From: Camellia lanceoleosa
Lineage: Eukaryota > Streptophyta > Magnoliopsida > Ericales > Theaceae
Assembly: GCA_025200525.1 (NCBI GenBank)
Contig: CM045763.1
Coordinates: forward strand, 152,216,246 to 152,280,245
Direction: 5' to 3'
DNA: 64,000 nt
Shown here: in pieces, positions 24,133 to 35,934 of the stretch
Layout of the letters: every line of letters starts with the position of its first letter
How positions within the stretch are numbered: the first letter of the stretch is position 1
Translations under genes and position numbers: made by a program
Notes under the pieces: generated by a model
What the model was told of the DNA's origin: nothing
Seen by the model: only the letters and a program-made list of their open reading frames with translations
Database searches by the model: none

Positions 24133-27100
24133 GGCGCGAATTGTAGTTCTTAGTTACTACAGTTCAGACTCCTGTCACGGTTTTGAATCTAATCTCACAA
24201 AATGCAATGTAAAACTGATAGATCACTAAAGAGTCCAAATCCGGCAAATCGTTTTGGGAAATCGATTTGAATCAAGAAGTTCCAAACATGGACTGCTTTG
24301 CTAGATTTCAGAATCGCCACCTAAATATTTTGTTTTGGGAAATTTAGAAAACCTTGACTCGTGCCTAAGGCCACGTGTCCGTCATCACCAAAGTTGCCTT
24401 GGCTCGGGAACTTGGGTACGAGAGGGGAAGGTCCTGAAATAAGCACCCCTGCTCGCCCGATCAAAGATCGGCCTCTACTAACTTGATAAGTTGTTTTTAT
24501 AGACACATGTGTTCTTATTCTGGTTTATTAATCTAACTTACTATGTGATCGGAACAACATACAAGTATAGACTCAATCACGTGGATTGGAACAAAACAAC
24601 TCATGTTTGTTTTTGAAAGTGGTTTGAAAGTGCTACTCGCAAGTAGGCTAAGACATGGATTTGCCACCCTCAAGTGGGCTTAGAAAAACATGATTTTGCC
24701 ACTTCAAGTGGGCTTAAAACTCATAATCATCGAGTTGTTCCAATCTGGGCAATCAAGCCTCCACCCACAGGCATTCAAGCAGTTAATCACTTAAGCACAT
24801 AGCCTCATGGCAAGCATGCTATCATGGTAATATGCAATCACATTCATGCAATATGCTAAAGCGTAAACACTCATCTAGTACTCCGAGCCAAAACAGAAGC
24901 TAGTTAGTAATCAATGCACGATCCTAGCTATCTTAAATGCCTAATGCAACACATGCAAAATGCAACTAAGTAGGCTCAGCTATCTAAAATGGCATATGAA
25001 ATGCAACAATTGATACATGTCTTCAAGTAGGAATTGAAATACAATGCAATTTGTATGATGCGCCAAGCCCGGTGCATGCAAAACAGATGAATGATGCACG
25101 CATGCGAAGCATAAGTATGCTAATTGAAAATGACCCTAAACTAACCATCGAAAGCAGTAAAGTAAAAGGGAGAAAGAAATAGGGGTTTGAAGACATGCAT
25201 CATACACACGCACACTTATTACAAAATCTATCCTCTCAATGGAGGGTCCGAATAATAAGCTAACTAGCTAATCTAAGCTAATTAAACTAATTATTACAAA
25301 ACAGAACTAATTAACTAACAAGTTAACTAATTAGTTATTACAACACAAATTGAATAGCTAAGTGCATTAACTAATTAAGTACAAAACCAAAGCATTAGCT
25401 AGCTAAGTAAAGAAGCTAAGTAAAGCAGTAAAGAGATGTCCTCAGGGTGAAGAGTGTATGCATGCTCGGTCGCCTCGATAGGAAATCCATCGCGATGCCC
25501 AAACTTGCCTCTGTTTGCATTTGTTCTCAGAACAATGTACAAACCTCCAGATAGCTTTTGCACCACCATGGAGACTTCCAGGAAGGCTGCCGACCAGTTG
25601 TTGATGTTGTAGACCACCTGCTGACCACTTACATCTGCTGCAGACCAGAAAAAGTGGTCGGCCAGCCACTTTTACTGGTCGGCCGACCAGAAAATTCTGC
25701 ACAACTCCAGTTTGCTGCAACAGAGAACAAGAAGGGGCACGACAGTATATTTGCAAGATATGTGTGTACGACCACCCTCCCTATCATTTCTTAAGCTCAA
25801 GGGAGTGCGGTTCTTGACTCTCGGGCCACCAACCAAGCATTGCAATGCATGGTGGTCGAGAAGCCAAGATTGCACAATTCAATGTAAATGAATGCACAAA
25901 TAACACATAAGGGCCTTAACCTCTATCATGCATGATCAAGAGGGTCGGCGACCGAGAAATGAGGCACGTTTCATCACTTCAAGTATGAAACGTCCCTCAT
26001 TTCTCGTGTTTGGATTGACGTCCAACCCAAACACATGCAATGCAACATGATCAACTTATCAAAGCTAATGGCATGCAAACTCAATGCAATGCATGCAAAC
26101 ATAATGCAATGCAACAAGCATGCAAACACAATGCAAACAACGACATTCAAACAACATGCTCAATGGAATTAAACCGAATATGGACAGACCTCAATCATGT
26201 CCAAAACGGTGGCCAAAATGCATCAAAACTAAAGCACAAAAGGGCCAAGAACACATGCTCATGTGAGGGCCCATCAACTAAGCATAAGAACACAACCCTC
26301 AAACATGATCAAGAGGTGATAAACATGGAAGTGTGACAACACTATATGCTCTGAAATCAGGTATGAAATGTTTCCAAATCATTCAAACAACACAAGCATA
26401 GCATGCAAGAGGGCCTAAGGCACAAGGCCACCAAGAGGGACTACATGAGTTATGCGATACATGGCACAAATGACTGAACCAGCCATGGACAGAGCTCAAT
26501 TAGGTCAAAATAAAGACCAAAACATGCAGAGATGGGAGCTTAAAAGTCTAGGCATGCATGTATACATATTAGGCCACAAACAAGGCAATAATGCATAACC
26601 TTTAAAAGCACTCAAAGGGTGAAAGAAGTGAGAACATGGCAATGCTATATGCTCTAAAATATCATGATAAATGATGCCAAATCATGCACATGTCACAAAT
26701 GAAGCATGTTAGGAGGCTCAAAGCTTGAAATTAGCATAGGTACTTGCACTATAGCTATGCAATACATGAACCACATGGCCAAGACAACCTAAAACAGTCC
26801 TAGAGCATGCCAAAACAATACTAAAACATGGATGGACTAGAGCTAACACATGCTAACATGAAGGGCATGAAGCATGGAGTATGCAAAACCAAAAGGGAGG
26901 GTTACACTACACCTACCAAAACCAAGCATGAGATGGCTTCACCAACAAAAATCAGAGTTATATCATGGCAAAATAACACCAAAAACACACTGAAATGATA
27001 GCCCACAAGCTTAGGCATGATGGCATACACATTGGCTCATATTTAAGGCATAAAGCACAACCTCTCCAATGCATTGAAAGAGTGACACATGAGAGTGTAT

Positions 27101-28085
27101 GACCATACAACATGCACTGAAATCACATATCAAATGATGCCAAATCATGTGAATAGCCCAAGTAATGCATGCTAGTGGACTCAATGCATAAAGCTAGTGA
27201 GCTAGAATGCAATATGGCTATATAAAGCAAGGCATGCATGACCCAAAACACTTAAATCAGACCTAGAGCATGCTAAAATATGGCCAAAAACTTGCTGGAG
27301 TGGAGCCAAAGTCATGCTAGAATGATGGTCCAAAGCATGATGCATGTTAGGCTAGATTGCAAGATTACACTGCAAGTGTAGAATGCATGCAAGTGGTAAC
27401 TCAACCAAGCTAAAATAGAGGTGTGCCATGTCAAAATAACACCAAAAACAAGTTGAGAACAAGCCAACACATGCTAGAAAACCATGCTCAAACATGAGGC
27501 CAATAAGGCAAACATCCAAGATACAAGGAGAGGGGATGACCCCCCTCCTATTTGGGACCTCAAAACACACTTTCCACCACTGAAATTCCTTTGAGTTTCA
27601 GTGGTGAGAAGGCCAAAAAGAGGTGGTCCCAATAGCTTAAAATGATAGCACAAAACAAGGCCAAACAAGGCACAAGAGGGGGGTAGACTACGCCCAACAC
27701 CAACAAAGTCTTAAACAAACATTTCAAACACTTGAAATTAGAATTTTTTGTAGTTAAAAGTTAGGCCTAAATCAGCATGCAAATAGGGCCAAAAGCTTAA
27801 ACAAAAACCAAGGTTTAAGGGGTTAGAAACTTACCCTTGTAGAACAACTTCAAGGCTGCAACTCTAGCAACCTTTTTGAGCTAAAACCAATCCAAAAACA
27901 CCAAAACCAGCTTCTAAGTGCCTCAACTCCAAGCGTATGGTGTTTCACTATGTATTTGTGTGCAAAAGTAAGAAGAAAAGGGACTTTCAAGCACAAAACA
28001 AGAGAGAAAGGAAGAAATATAGAGATAGATGATATGTATAGCTCAAAGCACTTTTTTTCTGAACCTGGAGAAGGGAGAGAGGGCC

Positions 28086-28096
28086 TCCTTTATATA
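28086..28096 (-). promoter_or_regulatory. Putative LTR TATA box (right arm, minus strand)
   Basis: On the minus strand this reads CTATATAAAGGAGG, a strong TATA match at the position equivalent to the left arm's TATAAGA. If both arms are active, transcription from each LTR runs inward, toward the palindrome centre. Confidence 0.45.
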
Positions 28097-28239
28097 GAAA
28101 ACCAAGCCTCAAGCTTGTTGAACAAGCTTGAAGCTAGATGCAATCCCTCCACACACATGTATGGAGGATGGTTTCTATGCTCACCAGCTGTCACAGCTGG
28201 CAAGAAAATATCTGCAGGAAACTGTAAGAAAGCTGCCGA

Positions 28240-28860
28240 CTACTTGAAGTGGTCGGCTAGCTGCATGCACTAGTCGGCCGACCACTTAAAGTGGTCTGTA
28301 AGAAGACCAAGTGGTCGGCAGAGGGGAAGAGGTGGTCTGTACCAAGAAAGCAAAGTGGTGGCATGGCTGCCGACCACTTTTGGTGGTCCAAAGGCCACCA
28401 AGACCGGTTGGCCAACCAGAAAACTGGCTGGCGGGGAAAAAAAGTGGTTTTCAGGGAGAGAAACTGGTCTCCAACCCTCATTCCACCCTCCAGGCAAGGA
28501 AAACAAGGTTTGTGCCAATAACAAACCAAAAAGGATGCAAGACAAGAGTCCGGGGGTCGAGGTGCGCAGCCGGAAGCCTCGAAAACTAGTCTACGGGCAC
28601 CAAAAATGGTCTACGGGAGGGAAAAGTGGTCTACGGCCACAAAAAGTGGTCAACAAGACCTTTGTGTCCCTCTAGACCAAGGCAACAAGGCATGGTCCAA
28701 AAACCAAGCCAAGAGGAGAACGTTAAGTGGTCTCGAGACAAGGCGCGCGACCGAAGGCTCCGAAAATTGGAAACTAACCTACAGGAGAGAAAAGTGGTCT
28801 ACGACCACAAAAAGTGGTCTACAAACCCCTCTCTCCCTCCAGGCAAGGTCAACAAGGCTT
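28240..28860. repeat. Interspersed AAGTGGTC / GACCAC motif cluster
   Basis: A dozen or more copies of AAGTGGTC, several followed by GGCCGACCAC-like complements, spaced irregularly at 15-60 bp. The corresponding part of the plus-strand Tat LTRs uses GCCGGTCGGCAC instead. It looks like a local expansion of a short hairpin-forming motif. Confidence 0.7.
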
Positions 28861-29022
28861 GGTCCACAAACCGAGCCAAAACACAAAGAGTTCAGAGGCT
28901 CGGAGGCAAGGCACTCAGCCGAAAACTTCAGAAACTCGAAACGAGCACAAACATGCGCGATCACCGAGCGCTCAATCGATGACGTCTGAGTCTTAAGGTC
29001 GGTCAAAAATGGAGTGTCTACA

Positions 29023-29378
29023 CATAGCTTGGAAGGATGTGGAGCCAAGAGCTTTCTTTTATTTATTTGATGTAATTATTTTTGTACAAGCCTTGGGCTT
29101 TCACTATATTGAGTTGAACTCATTTGGTTGTACCCAAGCATGGACTTGGAAAAATGTAACCATTAGGGCATAAATCTTACTTGAGCTTTCTTTTATTTCA
29201 ATTCATATACATAGGTCATATGCTATAGATTCAGGATCTAAGATTTATGAATGTATACACGCATATGTCATCTTTTGTATGAACAAGGAGTATAAATGGA
29301 AATATCATATATGATGTTATTGATCAATTCTACAAGATGTTATGATGTGGGTGATTATCATTATTTCAGGGCGTTACA
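29023..29378 (+). repeat. 3' LTR of the chromovirus, right piece
   Basis: Begins with the second TSD copy CATAG (29023-29027), then CTTGGAAGGATGTGGAGCC, continuing the LTR as in 13838-14187, and ends GGGCGTTACA at 29378. Both pieces together give an LTR of about 2.03 kb. Confidence 0.85.
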
Positions 29379-29571
29379 CCTTGGGCTTTATTTTTATTGA
29401 GTTTAACTCACTTTTGTTGTACCCAATGTACATCCTTTGTTAAATTCATTTACAATCGGCATATGCTATAGATTCAGGATTACGATTTATGAATGTATAC
29501 ACACTTATGTCATCTTTTGTACAATTAAGGAGTACTAATGAAAAGTTAAATTTATCACAAGTTGTTCTTTC
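29379..29571 (+). repeat. Extra tail fragment of the chromovirus LTR
   Basis: Directly after GGCGTTACA the sequence CTTGGGCTTTATTTTTATTG, CATATGCTATAGATTCAGGA and TTATGAATGTATACAC repeats what is found at 29093-29280, stopping before an LTR end. It is a truncated second copy of the same LTR tail; the next solo LTR starts at 29572. Confidence 0.65.
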
Positions 29572-31528
29572 TGTAACACTTTGTATGCCTTGGACAAGTG
29601 AGATTGCTCTTGACACTTTTATTATTGTACTTGGACCCTCTTTGATTCATTTTAGAATATTGATTGAGGTGGTATCATAATGGTGAAGTAGGATTGAGCC
29701 AAAAACATTGATTTGGATAATTATCCTATGAGCAGTCTTCACTCTTTTGCTTTTTTCTATTTCCACACTTTGAATCTAGATGTAAGGCTAAATTCATTGG
29801 AAAGCTTGTTTATGGGGCTTCGATTTAGACACAAGAACGACCCAAAACGGAGTCCTGATGAGGGAGTTATGGCCGTTTGAAATTTGAGTACCTGTGTTGG
29901 AAGCAAGTCCACTCGAATGAACTTTTGACTGCTCGAGCAGTCTGCGCAAATTATAGAGATTTTGAAAGCTTTATTTCACCGCTCAAGCCAAGTTTTCATT
30001 GCTCGAGCAGTATGTTCGAAATCAGGCACTTTAAGCTACTTTTTGGCCCAAATTTTTCATTCTTTCTTCCTCTTTTCTCTTTCTCTCTTCCATACCCAAA
30101 ACCCTAGACCTCTAAACCTTGATTTCATCTATTTTTCACCAAGAATCCACCATAGATCTGGTATTAAAGGTGAAAAACAAGATAAGATCAACATTTTGAC
30201 TAATTGAATTTTGATTTCATGAAGAGTTCTTCTTGAATCTTGCTTCTTCTCCCCTTCTTGCTTTGAGGTAGGAGTTTTCTTTGAGTTATATATATTTTTG
30301 CAAGTCTATGGTTGTTTTGATATTTTTTCAAGTGTGTTGAATTAGGATTTGATTTTTTATAAGATCGTGTTTTGTTCAAAGAAAGGTTTCTCAAATCTTT
30401 CTTCAAATCTTTTAATTTATAAACTATGCGAATGTTTTGGGGGTTTCACGAGCTAAACTTTTGTTTAAATGAGGAAGCCCTAATTTTGTGAAAACACTAG
30501 GCTTGAGGAATTTTGAGGAAAAAGTTGTATCGATAAAAAATAAGAGTTGTGTGAAAGTTGGAGTTTCTAATTGCATAAAATTTTCAAAAAAGAGAAACTC
30601 TATTTTTTCTTTTGTAAAAACTTGGATTTCGTGAAATCATGAATTGTTGAGATCTAGTTTGGAGAAAAGATGAGGAAATTGTTATATTTACCCTTATTGT
30701 TGAAATCCCTTGTAAGAGTGAAGTTGATATTGAGAAAATAGTGAATAGTAGGTTGTTGTACTTATCGTAAAAAGATGAAGATTGGAAATGATGGTTTTCA
30801 TGTTGAAATTTATTTGGTTTAAAGAGGAACGAAACGTATTTGATGATGTGTATTTTTTTTATATCTCTTGGAATATATATTGTATATATATATATTGGGT
30901 AGGGATGTGGAACTTGATCACAATGGAAGATTGTGTGGATGAAATGAGAAAGTATTGAGAAATTTTGAGAAAGTCTGAGGCATTAATATAGACATATATT
31001 GCATTGCCATTTCATTTCATGTTCATTGTTTTTTTCTTTTTTCTTTTTTCTTTTTTTTTTTTGAACTGGTATTGTTGAAATCACTTTTGAAATGAAAATG
31101 GTTTGGTGCAACAAATGTTGTTAATAAAAATAGTTTTTGTGGAACAAATGTTGTTAATAAAAATAGTTTTTGTGGAACAAATGTTGTTGATGAACCGTTT
31201 TGAGGTAAATACGGTGGAAAGTACTATTAGGGGGTGTAGTTTGAGAATTAATTTGCCCTGAGTGTCCTTGTTGTAAGACCAGAAACACGAGCATGCGGGT
31301 GCCTAAGCCCTCCAATTAGAAGCTGGTAAGATAGGATTTGGAAGTGCCTGATAAGGCTACTTGCAGGCATTAGTCCTGGGGATTCGCCTAAGTCGTATTT
31401 ACCACTCTTTGTTGTTGCATGGATATCATTGAATTAATTATATATATTTGTTTATGGGCTTTGTACATAAGACTTTCAAAAGAGAGAAAATTATCTTTTT
31501 GAGCATGGCATGGCATGGCATGGCATGT
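29572..31528 (+). repeat. Chromovirus-type solo LTR, left piece
   Basis: Starts TGTAACACTTTGTATGCCTT after the TSD copy CTTTC (29567-29571). It contains CTGCTCGAGCAGT motifs near 29931 and 30001 and a TGCCTAAGCCCTCCAATTAG block near 31300. It is interrupted at 31528 by the 19 kb Tat-like element and resumes after 50566. Confidence 0.87.
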
Positions 31529-34500
31529 TGTAGACACCCCATTTTTGACCGTCCTCAAGACTTGGACGTCACCGCTCGAACACTCGGTGATCATCCATGT
31601 GTGTGTTCGTTTGGAGTTCCCGGAGTTCTCGGCTCGCGCGCCGTGCCTCAGGACCTCCGGACTCGACCGTTTGTGTTTGGTTTTGCACCAAACACTTGTG
31701 ATTTGCCTTTGAGGGGCAGGGAATGCCTTATGAGGCATCCCCACACACCACCGGCTGGGGCTAGAAGCCACCGGCTGGCTAGAGTTGTCATCGGCACTTT
31801 ATTGTGCCGGTCGGCACTATTTTGTGCCGGTCGGCACTATTTTGGGCGAAATGACCAATTTGCCCAAATGACCACGTGCACTTGCTTTACGAGATATTTT
31901 CGCAGATTGTGTGCAGTGTCTTTCCTCCATACACGTGTATGGAGGGATGAGCTTGCTTAATGGCTAAGCTTGTAAGCTTTTGGCCTATAAGAGGGAAAGC
32001 TCTTCCCTTTGCTCAAGGGTTGGAATTCTTGAGAGGTTTCACCATTTTTAGAGGGAACCAAGCTCGGTTTTAGGGTTAAGATAGATACACATTCTATATC
32101 TCCCTTTCTCTTTTGCTTTCTAGGTGTTTTAGTTCATATTATTGCACTAACACACCTAGTCTTCCACCTTTTCTTGGTATTCTTGAAAATCAGAGCTTAT
32201 TCTTGAAGTTCTTGACTGGTTTTGAGTCCAAAGAAGCCACAACATCAAGCTTTGTGAAGAGGTCTACAAGGGTAAGAACTTTACTCCCTTTTTACCCCAT
32301 TCTTGCACCTTCTTTTTACCTAGCTTAGGACTGTTTTTATGCTTAGCACATAACACAAAAAAGTTCTGATTTTTGACCCTCTTTATTGTATATTAAGAGT
32401 GTTTTGTGGTTTGGGGAAGTTTGACCCCCTTTAGGCCTTGAAAAGGGTCCCTTTTGTGCCATTTTGGTTGAGATCCGAGATTTTGGTGAGAGGATCTCTT
32501 CACCACTGAAATCTTGAGGGATTTCAGTGGTGAAGAGCATGCCTTGAAGTCTCAAGAAGGAGAGGGCCACCCCCTCTCCTTGATGTCCTTGAAAAGGACA
32601 AATTTTGCTTCCTTAAGGAGCTTCATGTTTGAGTGTGTGTTGAGCATGTTTGGCTTATTTTCCATGCTTATATTGCCATGTTATAACATGATTTCAAGTT
32701 GGTTTTGGTCTCCTATGCATGCTTAACATAGTTGCCTTGTAATGCCTCTTATTGCCTTAACATGTCTAGGAAGTGTGTCCCTATTTCTAGCATGTTTTAG
32801 ACTTGAGTTTGTGAAGCTTGTATGCTTATTTTGTCATGGTTTAGCTCTGTCCATGGTCGTTTGAGTCAATCTTGACATGCTTTGTATAGCCCCTTTGTAT
32901 TGTAGCTTGTATGCTTCAAGTATGTGCATGGGTAGGATGCATTGCCTCCATGTTTTCAAGGGTTTGGAACCCTCTTACATGTTATTTCAGACTTTTTGGT
33001 GTGCTTGTATGCATGCTTTAGTTGCTTCTTTAATGCTTTAAAAGCATGTGTTGAATGCTTCATGTTTTGGTCATGTTGCATGCCCTTGTACTTGAGCCCC
33101 TTAGATGCCATCTAGGTGCTCCTTAGGCTTTGTTTAGGTCTGCTTGTGACCTGTTTTGAGTCCCCTTAGCCTTGTGAGGCTTGGTGGACTTGGCCTTGGT
33201 TTAAGCCTTCATGGCTTGTTTCAAAACTTGGGCCATTTGTTGTATATTTGGCTTGCTTCATTACATGTTTTGGCATCATGTTTAACATGGATTTCAGAGC
33301 TTTTCATGCATGCTATTAGCCCATGTTTGTGTCTCTTAAGTGTGCATGAGAGTTGCTTTTGTATGCCTTGGGTTTAGACTTTAACATGTGCATGTGTGTG
33401 CGTGTGTTTAATCTCATTTTCTAGGCACTTTGGCCACTGTTTTGAGCCTTGTTAGAGCTGCCCAATTCATGTGTAAGTCCATCTCATTGCTTAGTTTGTA
33501 TACTTGCCTTGTACGCCTACTTGTATGCTTATATAAGTGCCTCGCATTGTCCATATGGCATAGTAGATAACATGCTTAGGGCCTTGTTGCATTGGCATGC
33601 ATGTTGGGCCTCTTGAAGTGAAGTATGACGGAGGTTTGGCACCTTTATTTGCTTGTTTGCATTGCATGCATTTGACATTGAAGTTGCACTCTTGGTTCTC
33701 CGGGCCATCACGCATGGAAATGCGCGATTGGTGGTCCTGAATCGAGGCACGTGCCCTCTTGAGTCCATAGCATGATGTGGGATGTGTTTGGTGCATACAT
33801 GCCTTGAATTACATTGCCATGCATAGTTTGTCCTCTCGCTGCGTGAGTTGCGGATCTGCAGAACATTTTGTGCCGACCGCACTTCTCAAGGTCGACCGCC
33901 GTTCATTCCAACCGATGAAACAATTCAGGCCGATGGCCAAATCCTTCACCGGTGGGAATTTCAGGCACCGATGATGATCTCCAAGACCAAAGAAAGTGTT
34001 TCTAGGACTTTGGTAATTTTCGAGTTGGATAGCGAAGAAACAGAGGCATACTTGCATGGCGGCGATTCCGAAGCGAATCCCGCACGCCACGTAGCTTAGC
34101 CCTCATCCCGAGGCATTTAATGTTTAATTAGATTAATTATTTAATTTAATTAATTTAGTCGATTTGTAATATTTAATTAGCTAGTTTAGTTAATTATTTA
34201 TTCGGCCTGTATTATTATTTTAATCCCTCCGAGCGAGGGCAAAAATGTAATAAGTGTGAGTGAGTGGGTGTATGTCTTCCAATCCCCATTTCTTTCTATC
34301 CCTTTTATTTACCCGCTTACGATGGTAGATTAGGGCATACTTATTTTAGCATACCTTATGCAATGCATGTGTGCATTCATGCATTTGTTTACATGCATCG
34401 GGCTCGGCACATCATGCAAACTGCATCGTATTTTCAATTCCAAATTGAATACGTGATAGTTGTTGCATCTCATGTGCCATGTTTAGGGTTAGCCGAGCCT

Positions 34501-35252
34501 ACTCTAGATTACATCTCTGCGTGCGATGCATTAGCCACTTAACATGAACTAGGTCATGCATGTTTGCTAACTAGTTTACTGTTTTGGCACGGAGTACGAT
34601 GTAAGTTTTTTTGGCTTTAGCATATCGCATGCGTGCGAATGTTTACCATGACAGTATGCTTGCCATGTGGCTAAATGCTTACATGATAAACTGTTTGAAT
34701 GCCTGTGGATGGAGGTTGGATTGCTTGAGTTGGAACAATTCATTGAGATCCGCATTTTAGCCTACTTGCGGGTAGCAAAAGAAAACAACACGTTTTTCGA
34801 GACAAAAACGGATATGCAATGTTTATTTCCAAGTTAGGCGATCTAGTCTATACTTTTTGTGTTGTGCGCATCACATAGTGATTCTAGGTTAATAACCGGA
34901 ATAAGAACGCATAAAGTTTTCAAAAACGGATATCACGGTTAGTAGAGGCGGCTTCTGACCGCGAAAGGGGTGCTCATAGTCGACCTTCCCGATCGTACTA
35001 AGCTCGAGCCAAGACCACTTTGGTGATGACGGACATGTGGCCTTGACCGAGTCGTGGTTTCCTAAATTTCCCATTTTAAAATATTTAGGTGGCGACTCAG
35101 AATCCGCAAAGCATCCATGTTTGGCACTACTTTTCAAAAATCTGCTTTCTCAAACGGTTTGCCGGATTTGGACTCTTTGGTTCAGATTTAGGACCGACAA
35201 ACTAAAGGGAGTCCGAATCAGAAGCGAGGTCCTCTCATGCACGCACGCTAGC
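31529..35252 (+). repeat. 5' LTR of the Tat-like element
   Basis: About 3.72 kb, nearly identical to 46829-50566 over long stretches (for example 32100-32450 and 32530-33690). The end is less clear than in the 3' LTR: instead of GGGCACGTCTACA it reads ATGCACGCACGCTA just before the primer site. Differences from the 3' LTR are concentrated at CAG/CTG sites (see findings). The open frames in it are LTR sequence, not genes. Confidence 0.85.
31986..31992 (+). promoter_or_regulatory. Putative TATA box of the 5' LTR
   Basis: TATAAGA in GGCCTATAAGAGGG, conserved at the same place in the 3' LTR (47282-47288) and the palindrome's left arm. No start site can be set from sequence. Confidence 0.45.
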
Positions 35253-35254
35253 TT

Positions 35255-35272
35255 CGGCGACTCTACTGGGGA
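35255..35272 (+). other. Primer-binding site (tRNA-Arg type of Tat/Ogre elements)
   Basis: CGGCGACTCTACTGGGGA. From memory, the Tat/Ogre primer site complementary to tRNA-Arg is TGGCGACTCTGCTGGGGA, a match at 16 of 18. A second example is at 63115-63132. It fixes the end of the 5' LTR and the element's lineage. Confidence 0.75.
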
Positions 35273-35934
35273 GTTTAGAGAGCTTGACTCGAACTCGTGA
35301 TATCCTGTTTTGATTTCATGTATGTGTCTCTTTGCATTGCATGTGCATTGGTGCGCCTAGGACACCGTGTTGGTCATCTGCTATTCCTGAGCGGTTTGCT
35401 GGAGGCTTGTCTTGTCAAGGCATGACCATAAGGCTGACCGGTTGCGGGCTCTGCCAGTATGGGAACACAAACCCCGGTTTTACCGGGGCACCCTTTTTGA
35501 CCATTCGACCTAGTGCATATCGAAACCCGTAGTGACCATTCCAAACTAGGACAGGTTGCTCACCCGATATTAGGTTGTTTGAAGCCGCTGCGTGCGTAGT
35601 GAAACCCTAGCTCCTGACAAAATAGGACAGGGAAACCCTACCCCCAACATAGGGGTGTATTGGCTCTCATTTACTTGCTATGTGCTTTTAGAGTGTATCT
35701 CTACAGGTAATGCATATACCAGCTTATAGTCTCGGGCATTAGGCCCGAGGGCACCAAGATCGGTGTTGTTGTGGATCGCCTATATCTCATGTATCGGACT
35801 CAGATTTGAGATGTGATTTTGGGAACAGTGTTCAAGAGTAGAGTGCGCTTGTTCGACTACACCGTGTTTGATCTGTTTGAAATAAATCTCGCTTGTTTTC
35901 CGCTTCGCTTTAGAGGTTCGAGAGTTAAGTCGTA
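35273..35934 (+). other. Untranslated leader between primer site and gag
   Basis: No open frame is supported. The sequence is shared with 63133-63800 (TTTGCATTGCATTTGCATTGGTGC-like, CTATTCCT(G/A)AGC, ACCATT(C/T)G(A/G)CCTAG(T)TGCATATCGAAA, CCAAACTAGGACA blocks), so it is a conserved leader of this element family. Confidence 0.65.

Larger units (their letters stand above)
20176..29022. mobile_element. 8.8 kb head-to-head pair of Tat/Ogre-type LTRs (palindromic insertion)
   Basis: The unit begins TGTAGAC and ends GTCTACA, flanked by perfect CATAG duplications, so it entered as one piece. The left arm (20214-24132) is a complete LTR in plus orientation (TGTAGACACTCC...GTGTTACA). The right arm (about 24158-29022) is a related LTR in minus orientation: reverse-complemented, its end reads TGTAGACACTCCATTTTTGA. 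The centre pairs GAGTCTGAACTGTAG with CTACAGTTCAGACTC. No gag, pol, primer site or polypurine tract is present. The arms differ in length (3.9 and 4.9 kb) and are visibly diverged, so they look like two subfamily members rather than a fresh duplication. Confidence 0.8.
24158..29022 (-). repeat. Tat-type LTR, minus orientation (right arm)
   Basis: Reverse-complement match to the left arm from the centre outward: CGCCACCTAAATATTT at 24315-24330, the GAAATTCC...TTTCAGTGGTG hairpin at 27578-27608, a TATA-like block near 28090 and the terminal GTCTACA at 29016-29022. The last ~50 bp of the LTR are missing at the centre. It is about 1 kb longer than the left arm, partly through an AAGTGGTC-rich expansion at 28240-28860. 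Confidence 0.82.

Noticed and set aside
31448..31960. 170-codon open frame, the longest in the window
   Set aside because: It spans the boundary of the Tat LTR and its neighbour, is broken in the other LTR copy, and matches no family; it is LTR sequence.
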